Below, one piece after another: positions 1-8,339 of a stretch of DNA of 50,862 bases (its first letter is position 1; each line of letters begins with the position of its first letter). The notes below the pieces were generated by a model. It saw nothing but the letters and a program-made list of their open reading frames with translations, was not told the DNA's origin and ran no database searches. A program made the translations under genes and the position numbers. The stretch is from a virus. Where the stretch lies: positions 1 to 50,862 of the IMG/VR virus record IMGVR_UViG_3300013131_000061; one strand, written 5' to 3'.

Positions 1-894
1 ACTCGCCGACGGTGAAATTGTTGGTGTGATCGTCGGTGTTGGTGTTGGCGTCAAAGTGATCGTAGGGGTCGGTGTCGGAGTGGGGGATGGTGATGGACTT
101 GGGGTAAGACCACAAGGGTCACCCGTACAAGATGAAATTGTTGTAGCGCTGACCTCACCTGGAGGTCCGGTGAACAAAGGATCCCATGGATATGTTGTCG
201 TTGAAAATGGCGATCCTCCGACAGTGAATGATGTCGTTATTGTTGTACCAGACTCGTGACAGATATTGAACTCATTTGTCACAGAAGTTGCTGTTATGGT
301 TTCAGAACTTCCTGAACATGATGTATAATCAACAAAAACATTCCCTCCGTCAGCAAAACCAGGTAAGAATAGTGCTGGACCTATGTTCATTTCCACACAT
401 TCACAACATGGGAAATAAAGATTACATTGGATACACCCATCGTAGGCCCCTAATAATTCAAGTCCACCCGAACCTCCGAATGATTGTACTATCCAACATT
501 TATCATTATATCTTATCGATATTGTTCCAGGTGTATATGTGTCTGGTACTCTCGCCTCTAAAGTATCTGTCGGATCACAACAATTTACAAGGATTGCGTC
601 CGCGAATGTCGTAACCAAAGGTGGACAACCTGCAGCATAGTCATACTGACAGGTAGCACAATCAGTGGTACTCAAGTATATATTATTCTCATAATTAATT
701 ACAGTACCGACTGGTGTTGAACTTGCTGAATAACATATACCAACGCCAGGAGAAAATGAAGGATCAATACCAACATAGTGATTTCCCGGTGTGAATGATG
801 AATTCGGAACACCATCAATATTTGGGTTACAGGCTAAAAATGATCTTGTAGGATCATAACAACAAACTAAATAAACTGAATTATTACAAGCCAT
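1..894 (-). CDS. Cys-rich tail/baseplate-distal protein with Thr-Pro linker (partial)
   Basis: An open frame of 298 codons starts at ATG 894..892 and has no stop before the left edge, so the C-terminus is missing. The start overlaps the stop of the upstream gene (TAATG), which shows translational coupling. The first 260 residues are rich in cysteine, often as CC or CxxC (for example near residues 11-12 and the CCEC around residue 165), in short Gly/Ser/Thr-rich repeats. From about residue 260 the chain becomes a Ser/Thr-Pro linker (SPSPSPTPTPTP, then TPTPTPTITPT). I do not recognise the family. As the last visible member of the baseplate operon it may be a fibre or adhesin-like protein; that is inference. 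Smaller plus-strand open frames here are shadows of this gene. Confidence 0.75.
   Translation of the reverse strand, partial: MACNNSVYLVCCYDPTRSFLACNPNIDGVPNSSFTPGNHYVGIDPSFSPGVGICYSASSTPVGTVINYENNIYLSTTDCATCQYDYAAGCPPLVTTFADAILVNCCDPTDTLEARVPDTYTPGTISIRYNDKCWIVQSFGGSGGLELLGAYDGCIQCNLYFPCCECVEMNIGPALFLPGFADGGNVFVDYTSCSGSSETITATSVTNEFNICHESGTTITTSFTVGGSPFSTTTYPWDPLFTGPPGEVSATTISSCTGDPCGLTPSPSPSPTPTPTPTITLTPTPTPTITPTISPSAS
3..115 (-). repeat. Degenerate ACC/ACA/CCN repeat encoding a Thr-Pro tract
   Basis: On the plus strand this reads as GGTGTT/GGTGTC-like units. On the minus strand it encodes alternating Thr/Ser and Pro with occasional Ile. The third codon positions vary, so the repeat appears to be held at protein level and is not a fresh microsatellite. 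It continues beyond the left edge. Confidence 0.7.
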
Positions 895-3848
895 TACTCA
901 CAAGTTATATCAATATTTATCCCGACATTGATTTGTAGAGTACTCGGAATATTATCTTCCGCACAGGCTAAATTGTAAACCGTCACAACATTTCCATTCA
1001 CATAGAAATAGTAACCATCATTTACCAATTGTGAAAGGTTTAATAACAGGGCAGCTTTCCATTGGTTATTTGTTGGAACTTGTCCAGTACCGTATCCTGT
1101 AAAGAAAGGTGTTTGGAACATAATATTACCATCAATCCTAACATCGACAAACCATTCAGAAGTCAGTGAAGAGGCATTACACTCACTTAATGTCAAACCT
1201 TGTGAATTCAAATAAGAATTCAGAACCGAATATAGAATTTGAGAAAAAGATGTAATACCATTTGATGGACCTATCCAAGGATAAATGAAACAATTGGCAC
1301 TTTCAGTAGTACAATCAAAAGCAAAAAGAGTACCTGTAGCCAAACAAGGGTCTTTCTCAATTGGAATCAATTGACACCCACTCTGTCTTCTATAAACAAA
1401 TTTTTGTCTTTGTAATGCCGAGTTCTCAAATTTTACACCTGTATTCCAAATAGTTGACGCTGCAATCATTTGTTGGGTAAGTCTAATCCAATATGGACCG
1501 ATACCTTGTACATACTCGATAAGTTTTTGATAAGTAAAATTATCATTTGGTATTCCGACCAATTGGTCAGAAAGTAAGTAATTATAAAAAATATTCAAAA
1601 GGTCCGGATATCCCGAAGTTTTACCATCTGTAGAGTACCATCTGTCTCTAACATTTATGGTGTTACTTATGAACGTTTGTGCAAACTCGAAAAATGTTTT
1701 CTTGTTGGCTTGAGGGTTAATGAATGACCAATCTGTACTACCAAAACTTGGGAAATATGGTGTCATACCCGAATTAGGAATTGGGTAATTACTATTACGT
1801 GACATCTCCCAAACATTATATAGAATACCTTGTCCAGGATTCAAAAACAGTTCTACATTTTTAGCATTCAAAACTAATCTTTCATCCGCAGCAACATAAT
1901 ATGCTTCATATCCAGCATTTCGAGCAACTCTGAACACTGGTGGTTGCCAACTTTTTTTGTTATCTATAGTGTATTTCAATCTATATCCCAAATTCATAAA
2001 TGGGAATTGTCTGAACTTATCAAAGTATTCCTGACCGTAAGTGAAGGGTTGTAATATCGTTTGGACGTTTGGACTACTTCCTGTAAATACTGAAAGACTT
2101 TGGCTAACAATTTCAGGACTTCTGTGTTGTGGTGTCGATTCAAACCATCCAGCACCTTTTTCGAAATAATAATCATCAGTCTCAATTGGTGCTTCAGGGT
2201 ATCCAAGGTCATCAACAGGATAGTCTTCCCTAACTTGATCCACAATAAACACGTTGGATTGTGAGGTGAAACCAGTATATTGAACACCCTGAATTGTAAA
2301 CACATCGCCAGGAACAAATACTGTTGATTCTTCAACATAAGTACCACCAGTTATTTGTGCAAACTGTGTGTTGAATTGTCTCATGTTAATTCTTTGGTCG
2401 GCCAAATAAACATGCTCATTAAATTCAATTAGTGCTTCTGGTGCACCAACTAATCTCAAGGTAAATTCAACCGCTCTTCGTGTTCCTTTTGATTTGAATA
2501 GATAGGCAGAATTGAGTATCAAATTTCTATAGAATTGGTAATTCAATTCTGACGGTGTGAGTTCTCTTGAGAAACCGGCGTATTGAGTCACTCCAGTACT
2601 CGAATATACGGAACTCAAAAAGTTTTCTTCTGTTATTGGTGAAATGTTTGTACTCCAACCTAAAGTTTGAGCCAAATTTTTCAATAACATAGAAGGAATA
2701 TCATTTCCCGGATTATAATTTACCGAATTCATGTATGCCAAGGCATCTATGAATTGTTTAATTTGATCAAAACTTCGACCATAAATTTGTAAAACTTTAC
2801 CAACTTTGTGATCAGGTGTATCAAATTCCAATAAAGATTCTGTAACTAAAAATCTGACAACTAAATTTGTTTTAAAAGCATCAAACTCAACACCAATTTC
2901 GTTGAGTCGTTCTAAATAGTCTGAGAACGCTTGGGTTCGAATATCAAGGTTCCAAAGACCATCTTTTTGCCAAGTAACACTTCGAGAACTTACCGTTATT
3001 ACGCCATTGTTATTCTCAACCGGGACACTAAAAGTGGCTGTGTAGATTGGAAGTGCCAATCGATTGAGTAAGAACTTTTCTACTTCATCAAAATCTTCGG
3101 TGAATGATTTCTCTGTCCAATAGTCGTTAGGTTTAATAACCAAAGAATCTAAAGTTGACGTCACACCCTTGAACGCGTCTCCGGTTACTATCAAAGTTAT
3201 TTGTCCTGTGGATAAATTACTTGACGGTATAAAATCTATAATATTATAAGATACCCCACTGACTACTAGAGCATAATCTCGGTATCTATTAGTCAAGTCA
3301 CGCAAAGGTGAAAATTCCTGTTCTCTGTTTTGTAAATTTATTACAGAGTTTACGGAATATTCAATTGAAAATGGATTCTTAATTCTACTGACGTTTATTG
3401 TCAATTCTGTTTCATCAGAAATAGAATCATAACTTATGTTATAGGCCGTGACTCCAGTTGAGTAGTCATAATAAATTTGATCTATTTCTAAACCCGCAGG
3501 AAAAAAATTTAATATTCTTTGAACCGATACTTCTAACCTTTTTTGTAAAGACCCAAATATAGTAAAGTTTGTAACTTGCGATAAATCATAATTTGGATAA
3601 ACACGATATTCTTTAGCCAATAGTAGTCTAGCCTCGTTTACTGACTCAATATCGAGACTTTCCAAATTAATTGGATCTTGGAAAACCCCGATGTTAAAAG
3701 TTCTATTAACTTTTTCAGATAATCCTGTCGAAAATTCGAAATTACCTTGCGTAAGTCCACCCCCTTGTACAGTCTGAAGACCTACAATATTATCAAATGG
3801 AGTGCCTGATCCAGATGCCGCAGTGTTCGGGATAAACTTTTTAGCCAT
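894..3848 (-). CDS. Large baseplate protein, gp7-like candidate
   Basis: 984 residues. The length is close to T4 gp7 (about 1030), and the gene lies downstream of gp25 and gp6 homologues in the same direction. Around residues 440-490 is the segment YLFKSKGTRRAVEFTLRLVG, which resembles the 'KGT ... lrllG' signature of phage tail protein I / baseplate wedge proteins. The C-terminal 150 residues carry several cysteines (SGCQLIP, FDCTTESANCF). It begins two bases after the stop of the upstream gene and its own stop overlaps the next start, so it belongs to one translationally coupled operon. A wedge role is inferred from position and this motif; no full-length homology could be tested. Confidence 0.5.
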   Translation of the reverse strand: MAKKFIPNTAASGSGTPFDNIVGLQTVQGGGLTQGNFEFSTGLSEKVNRTFNIGVFQDPINLESLDIESVNEARLLLAKEYRVYPNYDLSQVTNFTIFGSLQKRLEVSVQRILNFFPAGLEIDQIYYDYSTGVTAYNISYDSISDETELTINVSRIKNPFSIEYSVNSVINLQNREQEFSPLRDLTNRYRDYALVVSGVSYNIIDFIPSSNLSTGQITLIVTGDAFKGVTSTLDSLVIKPNDYWTEKSFTEDFDEVEKFLLNRLALPIYTATFSVPVENNNGVITVSSRSVTWQKDGLWNLDIRTQAFSDYLERLNEIGVEFDAFKTNLVVRFLVTESLLEFDTPDHKVGKVLQIYGRSFDQIKQFIDALAYMNSVNYNPGNDIPSMLLKNLAQTLGWSTNISPITEENFLSSVYSSTGVTQYAGFSRELTPSELNYQFYRNLILNSAYLFKSKGTRRAVEFTLRLVGAPEALIEFNEHVYLADQRINMRQFNTQFAQITGGTYVEESTVFVPGDVFTIQGVQYTGFTSQSNVFIVDQVREDYPVDDLGYPEAPIETDDYYFEKGAGWFESTPQHRSPEIVSQSLSVFTGSSPNVQTILQPFTYGQEYFDKFRQFPFMNLGYRLKYTIDNKKSWQPPVFRVARNAGYEAYYVAADERLVLNAKNVELFLNPGQGILYNVWEMSRNSNYPIPNSGMTPYFPSFGSTDWSFINPQANKKTFFEFAQTFISNTINVRDRWYSTDGKTSGYPDLLNIFYNYLLSDQLVGIPNDNFTYQKLIEYVQGIGPYWIRLTQQMIAASTIWNTGVKFENSALQRQKFVYRRQSGCQLIPIEKDPCLATGTLFAFDCTTESANCFIYPWIGPSNGITSFSQILYSVLNSYLNSQGLTLSECNASSLTSEWFVDVRIDGNIMFQTPFFTGYGTGQVPTNNQWKAALLLNLSQLVNDGYYFYVNGNVVTVYNLACAEDNIPSTLQINVGINIDITCE

Positions 3849-3850
3849 TA

Positions 3851-4759
3851 TTATTGTTCAGTAATATTTTGGAAGTTTTTACTAAAGTCTATATTATCAC
3901 CACGATTTTCCTTAACTTCGTAAAGAAGATTATTGAAGTCATCTTTGATTTCATATAGATTGAACTGTTGGTAAATATTGTTCTGTTCGTCGTAAATAGT
4001 GTAAATTCCGTCTTCCATACTCTTAGTTTGATTACCGTAAAGAGCAATCCCCAAAGTATCCAAGTCATATTGACTTAGATTGATTTCCAAGGTAAGTGGA
4101 TTGAAATATGTATTTGACAATATAATACTCTGAGCAGGTTGTCCAATAAACGGGGTCGCATTGGGTTTGTTGGTTGGTGCCGAACTCGGTGAAAGAGTAC
4201 AGAATACCAAATTTGTTTGACCTTCTGTGTATCTATAACGTACCGCCTTTTGTTGCGTATTTGTAAGATTTTGAATTACTGGTTCACAGAAAAAATTAGA
4301 AGTAATGATTCTAAAAAAGTTTGGAATTTTACTTCCGTCAGCATTTAGATATTCTACTCTAAAACCAACCAATCCTTGAGCAACGAACTTATTCACAAAT
4401 TGATTAGGTACGTTTGATAAATCTATTACAATCCCCTTAACATTCGGAAGTGCAGATAATACCCCACAGTCAGTAATTGTTGTTCTTATTTCCGCAGGTC
4501 TGATGTATAATGTGTATATACCAAGTTGTGTAAATACATCTGCGGGTAATCTCAAATTGTACAAACCTCCCAAAATTTCATTGGGATTTCCACCCGTTTG
4601 ACTATTATTGAAGTAAGGTCTTAGAATCGAGGCTGCGTCAAGTTGTGTCAAGACAAAATTGTCTGTAACGTCCCTTGATGGTGTGTAATTCATAATGATT
4701 TGAACGTCCTCGGGAGATACATCTGCCGGTCTAATCGTTCCATAGGTTCCTGTTGCCAT
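3851..4759 (-). CDS. Baseplate-operon protein, 302 aa, unknown
   Basis: 302 residues, close in size to T4 gp8 (334), and located in the baseplate operon. It is a soluble, beta-rich looking protein without signal peptide or membrane segment. Residues 75-125 include YTLYIRPAEIRTTI and KGIVIDLSNVP, strand-like blocks of the kind seen in virion proteins. The C-terminal 60 residues (from SMEDGIYTIYDEQN) are acidic. The start lies one base from the stop of the preceding gene. I cannot assign it to a family; a wedge gp8 equivalent is only a positional guess. Confidence 0.55.
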   Translation of the reverse strand: MATGTYGTIRPADVSPEDVQIIMNYTPSRDVTDNFVLTQLDAASILRPYFNNSQTGGNPNEILGGLYNLRLPADVFTQLGIYTLYIRPAEIRTTITDCGVLSALPNVKGIVIDLSNVPNQFVNKFVAQGLVGFRVEYLNADGSKIPNFFRIITSNFFCEPVIQNLTNTQQKAVRYRYTEGQTNLVFCTLSPSSAPTNKPNATPFIGQPAQSIILSNTYFNPLTLEINLSQYDLDTLGIALYGNQTKSMEDGIYTIYDEQNNIYQQFNLYEIKDDFNNLLYEVKENRGDNIDFSKNFQNITEQ

Positions 4760-4760
4760 G

Positions 4761-5840
4761 TTAGGTTACGTTAAAAAATCTATATCCATATTTTATGAGG
4801 TCCCCAAGATTATCAACTTCCCCAATTCTTTGGACTCGTTCATAAGCAGAGTTTTTACCCCTTTCTATAAATACATTTGATTGTATTTCTGCTTGAGCGG
4901 ATACACCCAATAATAATTCATCTTTTACCAAAGGTTCTGCAACCATCCAATCGGCAGACAATCCTGACGAATATATCGAATATATTGTGGTTCCATTTGC
5001 ATAATCCACATAACTTACATCTTGAATTGTGTATGCGGTGTATAACAAATTAATTTCTGTGATGATACCATAATCTACACCTTCACGTTGAATGGGTACT
5101 AACAACTGATAAGTATTCGGACCATACTGAGCCAATTCGGTTATTCTTGAAGATGTCAATCCCGTAATCAAGAAAGGAACAGAAACGTAGTTATTTGATG
5201 TTTGAGCGTTTACAACATTTTCACTATCACCAGTAAAGATATAATTGTAAGAGATCGGCGTTGCTGTCCATGAACCCACATTAGGTGTAAAATAAGCGGT
5301 ACCTTGTGGATTGAAGTTTGGAACATTTACAAATGGTGTTTCTATAACTTTGGATACACTTGTATTTCCCCAAGGGTTATTTTGTGACAAAGTAATAGTA
5401 TACTCACTTGGTGTCGATGGATAGGTATGTACTAAAGAATTAGGAGTAAAAACATTGATACTCTGAACGGGACTTCCATCTCCCCAATCTAACGAGTATG
5501 AGGATAATTGTAAGAAGTTGTTGAACTCGATATCAGATGTATTATAAACATTCCAAGTATATGGATTTTGAGTTGTTGATGAAAAAATAAAATTGTTTAC
5601 AACATCTTTTTGTAATATAGCACCATCAAAGACTGAGTAATATCCAATATCGACGGTATTTTCAACCAATAAGATTGGTATTGTCAAACCTGTGAGTAAT
5701 GAAGTTCCATTTGGCCCACCTGTCAAGGTTTGTGTCATACCTGAATACACACCAAAAGTTTCCCCTGAATAGGTTACTTGATGTATAATGGTTGACAGGT
5801 CACCTGGTGAAACCCTTACTTTCATTACTTGAGTGTCCAT
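4761..5840 (-). CDS. Baseplate/fibre protein with PKD-like domain
   Basis: 359 residues. Residues 115-175 look like a PKD (immunoglobulin-like) domain: YSLDWGDGSPVQ, followed by VHTYPSTPSEYTITL and N-P-W-G. The WGDG and HxY..pgxYtVtL pair is the hallmark of that fold. PKD domains are common on surface and phage virion proteins that bind glycans or other proteins. The ATG shares one base with the stop of the upstream gene (TAATG). The rest of the protein is not recognised. It is likely a peripheral tail or baseplate component; that part is inferred from the operon. Confidence 0.6.
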   Translation of the reverse strand: MDTQVMKVRVSPGDLSTIIHQVTYSGETFGVYSGMTQTLTGGPNGTSLLTGLTIPILLVENTVDIGYYSVFDGAILQKDVVNNFIFSSTTQNPYTWNVYNTSDIEFNNFLQLSSYSLDWGDGSPVQSINVFTPNSLVHTYPSTPSEYTITLSQNNPWGNTSVSKVIETPFVNVPNFNPQGTAYFTPNVGSWTATPISYNYIFTGDSENVVNAQTSNNYVSVPFLITGLTSSRITELAQYGPNTYQLLVPIQREGVDYGIITEINLLYTAYTIQDVSYVDYANGTTIYSIYSSGLSADWMVAEPLVKDELLLGVSAQAEIQSNVFIERGKNSAYERVQRIGEVDNLGDLIKYGYRFFNVT

Positions 5841-6625
5841 TATGGGTTCACGTATTCATACCATTTTATCGGGTTTGACAAAGTACCCGTGAGAACTGAG
5901 ACCGGATATTCAAACATTTCATATGTTTGTGTTGGATAATCAAGTTTCACCCTATAATAGAAATATTCCTCAGGTGGAAAATCATTCGGATTCGACAGAG
6001 TATTTTGTGGTCTATTCATCATTTTCACAAATTGTCCTGTGCTCGCATCAAAAAACTTAGCAGTCATAAAAAATTCATCGACATTGATGAAATCTCTTTT
6101 TTTCAACCAATAAATAAAGAACCCTTCTTTATCTCCGATGTAATCCAAAGTGTATTTTGGTCTTTTTACTAAAACCGAAGTTGTTCCATTCAAATTCACA
6201 TTTTCAGTTAAACCTTGTTGTACAGGTAAAACAATTGTGATGTATGCCTGTTGATCTCTATTGAGAGGGGTTGTATATAAATCCAATTTCCAAAAAGATT
6301 TGGTAAAAGGCGGTTCATAATAATAAATTTGGTTTACAGAAAACTTCGGTGTGTATGAATTAAGATACTGTCCCGAAGGGTTTATCACATTATCCCACAA
6401 ATAAAATTCATAATTTAAAGATGACCTAGTGTTGTTATACTGTTTGTGTTCAAATCTTGTAACTTCAAAATCTTCATCTTTATTGAGTATCTCTTCGAGT
6501 ATACTCACTTCATATGTCTCAATAGCTTGTTGCTGACCTTGGAAATCCCATGTCTGTTCAATAGGGATCTGCAGATCAGCACCCCCTTGATTTCTTATTT
6601 CCAATCTGATATTATTCACACCCAT
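5840..6625 (-). CDS. Baseplate-operon protein, 261 aa, unknown
   Basis: 261 residues, rich in Tyr, Phe and Asn, with no membrane segment and no motif I recognise. The start overlaps the end of the 575-residue upstream gene by 14 bases and its stop touches the next start, so it is translated as part of the 13654-to-1 operon. Aromatic-rich stretches such as FYLWDN and EEYFYYRVKLDY suggest a beta-sheet virion component. It was probably acquired or diverged with its neighbours, since base use looks the same. Confidence 0.55.
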   Translation of the reverse strand: MGVNNIRLEIRNQGGADLQIPIEQTWDFQGQQQAIETYEVSILEEILNKDEDFEVTRFEHKQYNNTRSSLNYEFYLWDNVINPSGQYLNSYTPKFSVNQIYYYEPPFTKSFWKLDLYTTPLNRDQQAYITIVLPVQQGLTENVNLNGTTSVLVKRPKYTLDYIGDKEGFFIYWLKKRDFINVDEFFMTAKFFDASTGQFVKMMNRPQNTLSNPNDFPPEEYFYYRVKLDYPTQTYEMFEYPVSVLTGTLSNPIKWYEYVNP

Positions 6626-8339
6626 CGATAATAGGGTCAGGTATGACCGAATAAATTTCTGTTATGTCAAATGACGCACCCTCAGGGTATAATCTGAAAG
6701 TAATATTGGTAAAAGGATAATGAGATTCATTCAAAAACGGATAATCAACACCTTGATCATTTGTATCAACAAATCCGAACGGGTATATATCCCTCCAATA
6801 CCATAACTTTTGGGTATTACTAAAATATGAATAACTAGGAACACCATCCACGAAATTTTCCTCAGCGGTTTCAACATAATCAGAAAAAACTTTCAACCTG
6901 ATAGGGAAGTGTACTTGATAGTAATAACCATTTGGGTTAGATGTGGGTGATCCTGATACATCGAAAGCCTTACCATTGTAGGTAATTTTGTTCATATATC
7001 TTGAAATTACCCTTTCTTCTTGGGTGATGTTATTCCATTCACACCAATCTCCGTACATGGTGTCACCACTAACTCTTGGCAAATTAACATTGAAACTATA
7101 ACAATCAAATGGATTATTACAAACTGGTGATCCATCTATGTTTCTCACATATGAGGTGGTCAAATTGTTTTCAACCGCATTACCATTTGTCAAGTCCCAC
7201 CACGGATTTGTCTGCTCAGGTAACATATTGAATTCCCAACCTCTGCGGAGTTTATTCCACCAGCCAAAATACCCCAAATTTTGTAGGGTAACGAAGATTT
7301 GAGTTACTGGTTTTTTATTATTATCCAATTGATTTATGATTTCCAAATCTCGGGATAATGTAAGATTATAAGTGTTTGAACTCTGCCATTTAGCAATTCT
7401 CGAAACATTATTGGGAGTTAGTGATGAGAATTGATATGCGGCTTTGTCACCGAACGGATTTAATTCAAAACCATTTCTGGTTATGATAGATTCACTCGGA
7501 TTTGTAATTATCCTATGTTTTCTAACATAGTAAATTGAAGTGGTCTCACCTGAATTGTTTATATCCACAATCCTTTTGAAAGTTCCATCATTACCAGTAT
7601 TGAATGTGGTTCCAGTGTATCCCACATTTACCAAATTGAATACATACTCATCTGAACCCAAATCACCATTTCCCAAACTGAATACCTGAAATGTGTTGGT
7701 TCCATTATAATCAAAGGATAAAAGCACATAATCGAATTCCCTCAATCCATGTTTTACAGGACAGTTGAATTGTAAAATAGGTAATCCATTATCCGAACCC
7801 GCCGTGATGTAAAACGGAATACCATCTCCAGAGGTCCATGGTGAAAGGGAACTACCATCAGAAAAATAATACTCCATCGGAAAGGAATAATCATTTTCAT
7901 ATGGATAGGACATAACAACACTCCAATTGTAACTCGAAGCACTTTTGGTAACAAAATTTATTTGAGGATTTGTAACATCGGTTCTTATAAATTCGAACTC
8001 CTCGTAAGAAGGTAAACCACTCCAAGAATTATTACCCCCCAATAATGGTACGGACGCCTCAGGGTTTACATAGTACAACTCATTCAAATATGGTTGGTAT
8101 TTTGTTGTGCCAACAATTGTATTGTCATAAATGTATGAGAGTTTGACAATCGGTCTGAAAGTTGTTGATTTGTTTCTTTCGGCATCGAAAAGTGTTGCCA
8201 AGTTTACCGTTACAGTCCTGTCATAATCAATCAATTCAGATTGAGTTTGGTTCAATTCAGTATTGATACTAATATCACTATTAGGTGACGACTGATATTG
8301 TAAATCAGGTTTTATTACTATGTATTCATTCTGACTCAT
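6612..8339 (-). CDS. Baseplate/tail-operon protein, 575 aa, unknown
   Basis: 575 residues. The sequence is Asn/Tyr/Ser-rich and beta-like, typical of fibre or baseplate proteins, and lacks cysteine clusters or membrane segments. A short cysteine pair occurs near residue 410 (VCNNPFDCYSF). The start overlaps the stop of the 1772-residue gene by four bases (ATGA). The protein ends DPIIDGCE. No family is recognised. Placement between a very large baseplate-type protein and several smaller operon members suggests a structural role at the tail tip. Confidence 0.55.
   Translation of the reverse strand: MSQNEYIVIKPDLQYQSSPNSDISINTELNQTQSELIDYDRTVTVNLATLFDAERNKSTTFRPIVKLSYIYDNTIVGTTKYQPYLNELYYVNPEASVPLLGGNNSWSGLPSYEEFEFIRTDVTNPQINFVTKSASSYNWSVVMSYPYENDYSFPMEYYFSDGSSLSPWTSGDGIPFYITAGSDNGLPILQFNCPVKHGLREFDYVLLSFDYNGTNTFQVFSLGNGDLGSDEYVFNLVNVGYTGTTFNTGNDGTFKRIVDINNSGETTSIYYVRKHRIITNPSESIITRNGFELNPFGDKAAYQFSSLTPNNVSRIAKWQSSNTYNLTLSRDLEIINQLDNNKKPVTQIFVTLQNLGYFGWWNKLRRGWEFNMLPEQTNPWWDLTNGNAVENNLTTSYVRNIDGSPVCNNPFDCYSFNVNLPRVSGDTMYGDWCEWNNITQEERVISRYMNKITYNGKAFDVSGSPTSNPNGYYYQVHFPIRLKVFSDYVETAEENFVDGVPSYSYFSNTQKLWYWRDIYPFGFVDTNDQGVDYPFLNESHYPFTNITFRLYPEGASFDITEIYSVIPDPIIDGCE

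Noticed and set aside
1-115. Short GGTGTT-like repeats as a CRISPR or origin
   Set aside because: No spacers and no fixed repeat length; the codons encode a Thr-Pro linker.
26-614. Two plus-strand open frames (77 and 112 codons)
   Set aside because: They are shadows of the minus-strand frame 894-to-1, which has the better composition, couples to the upstream stop and runs without a stop.
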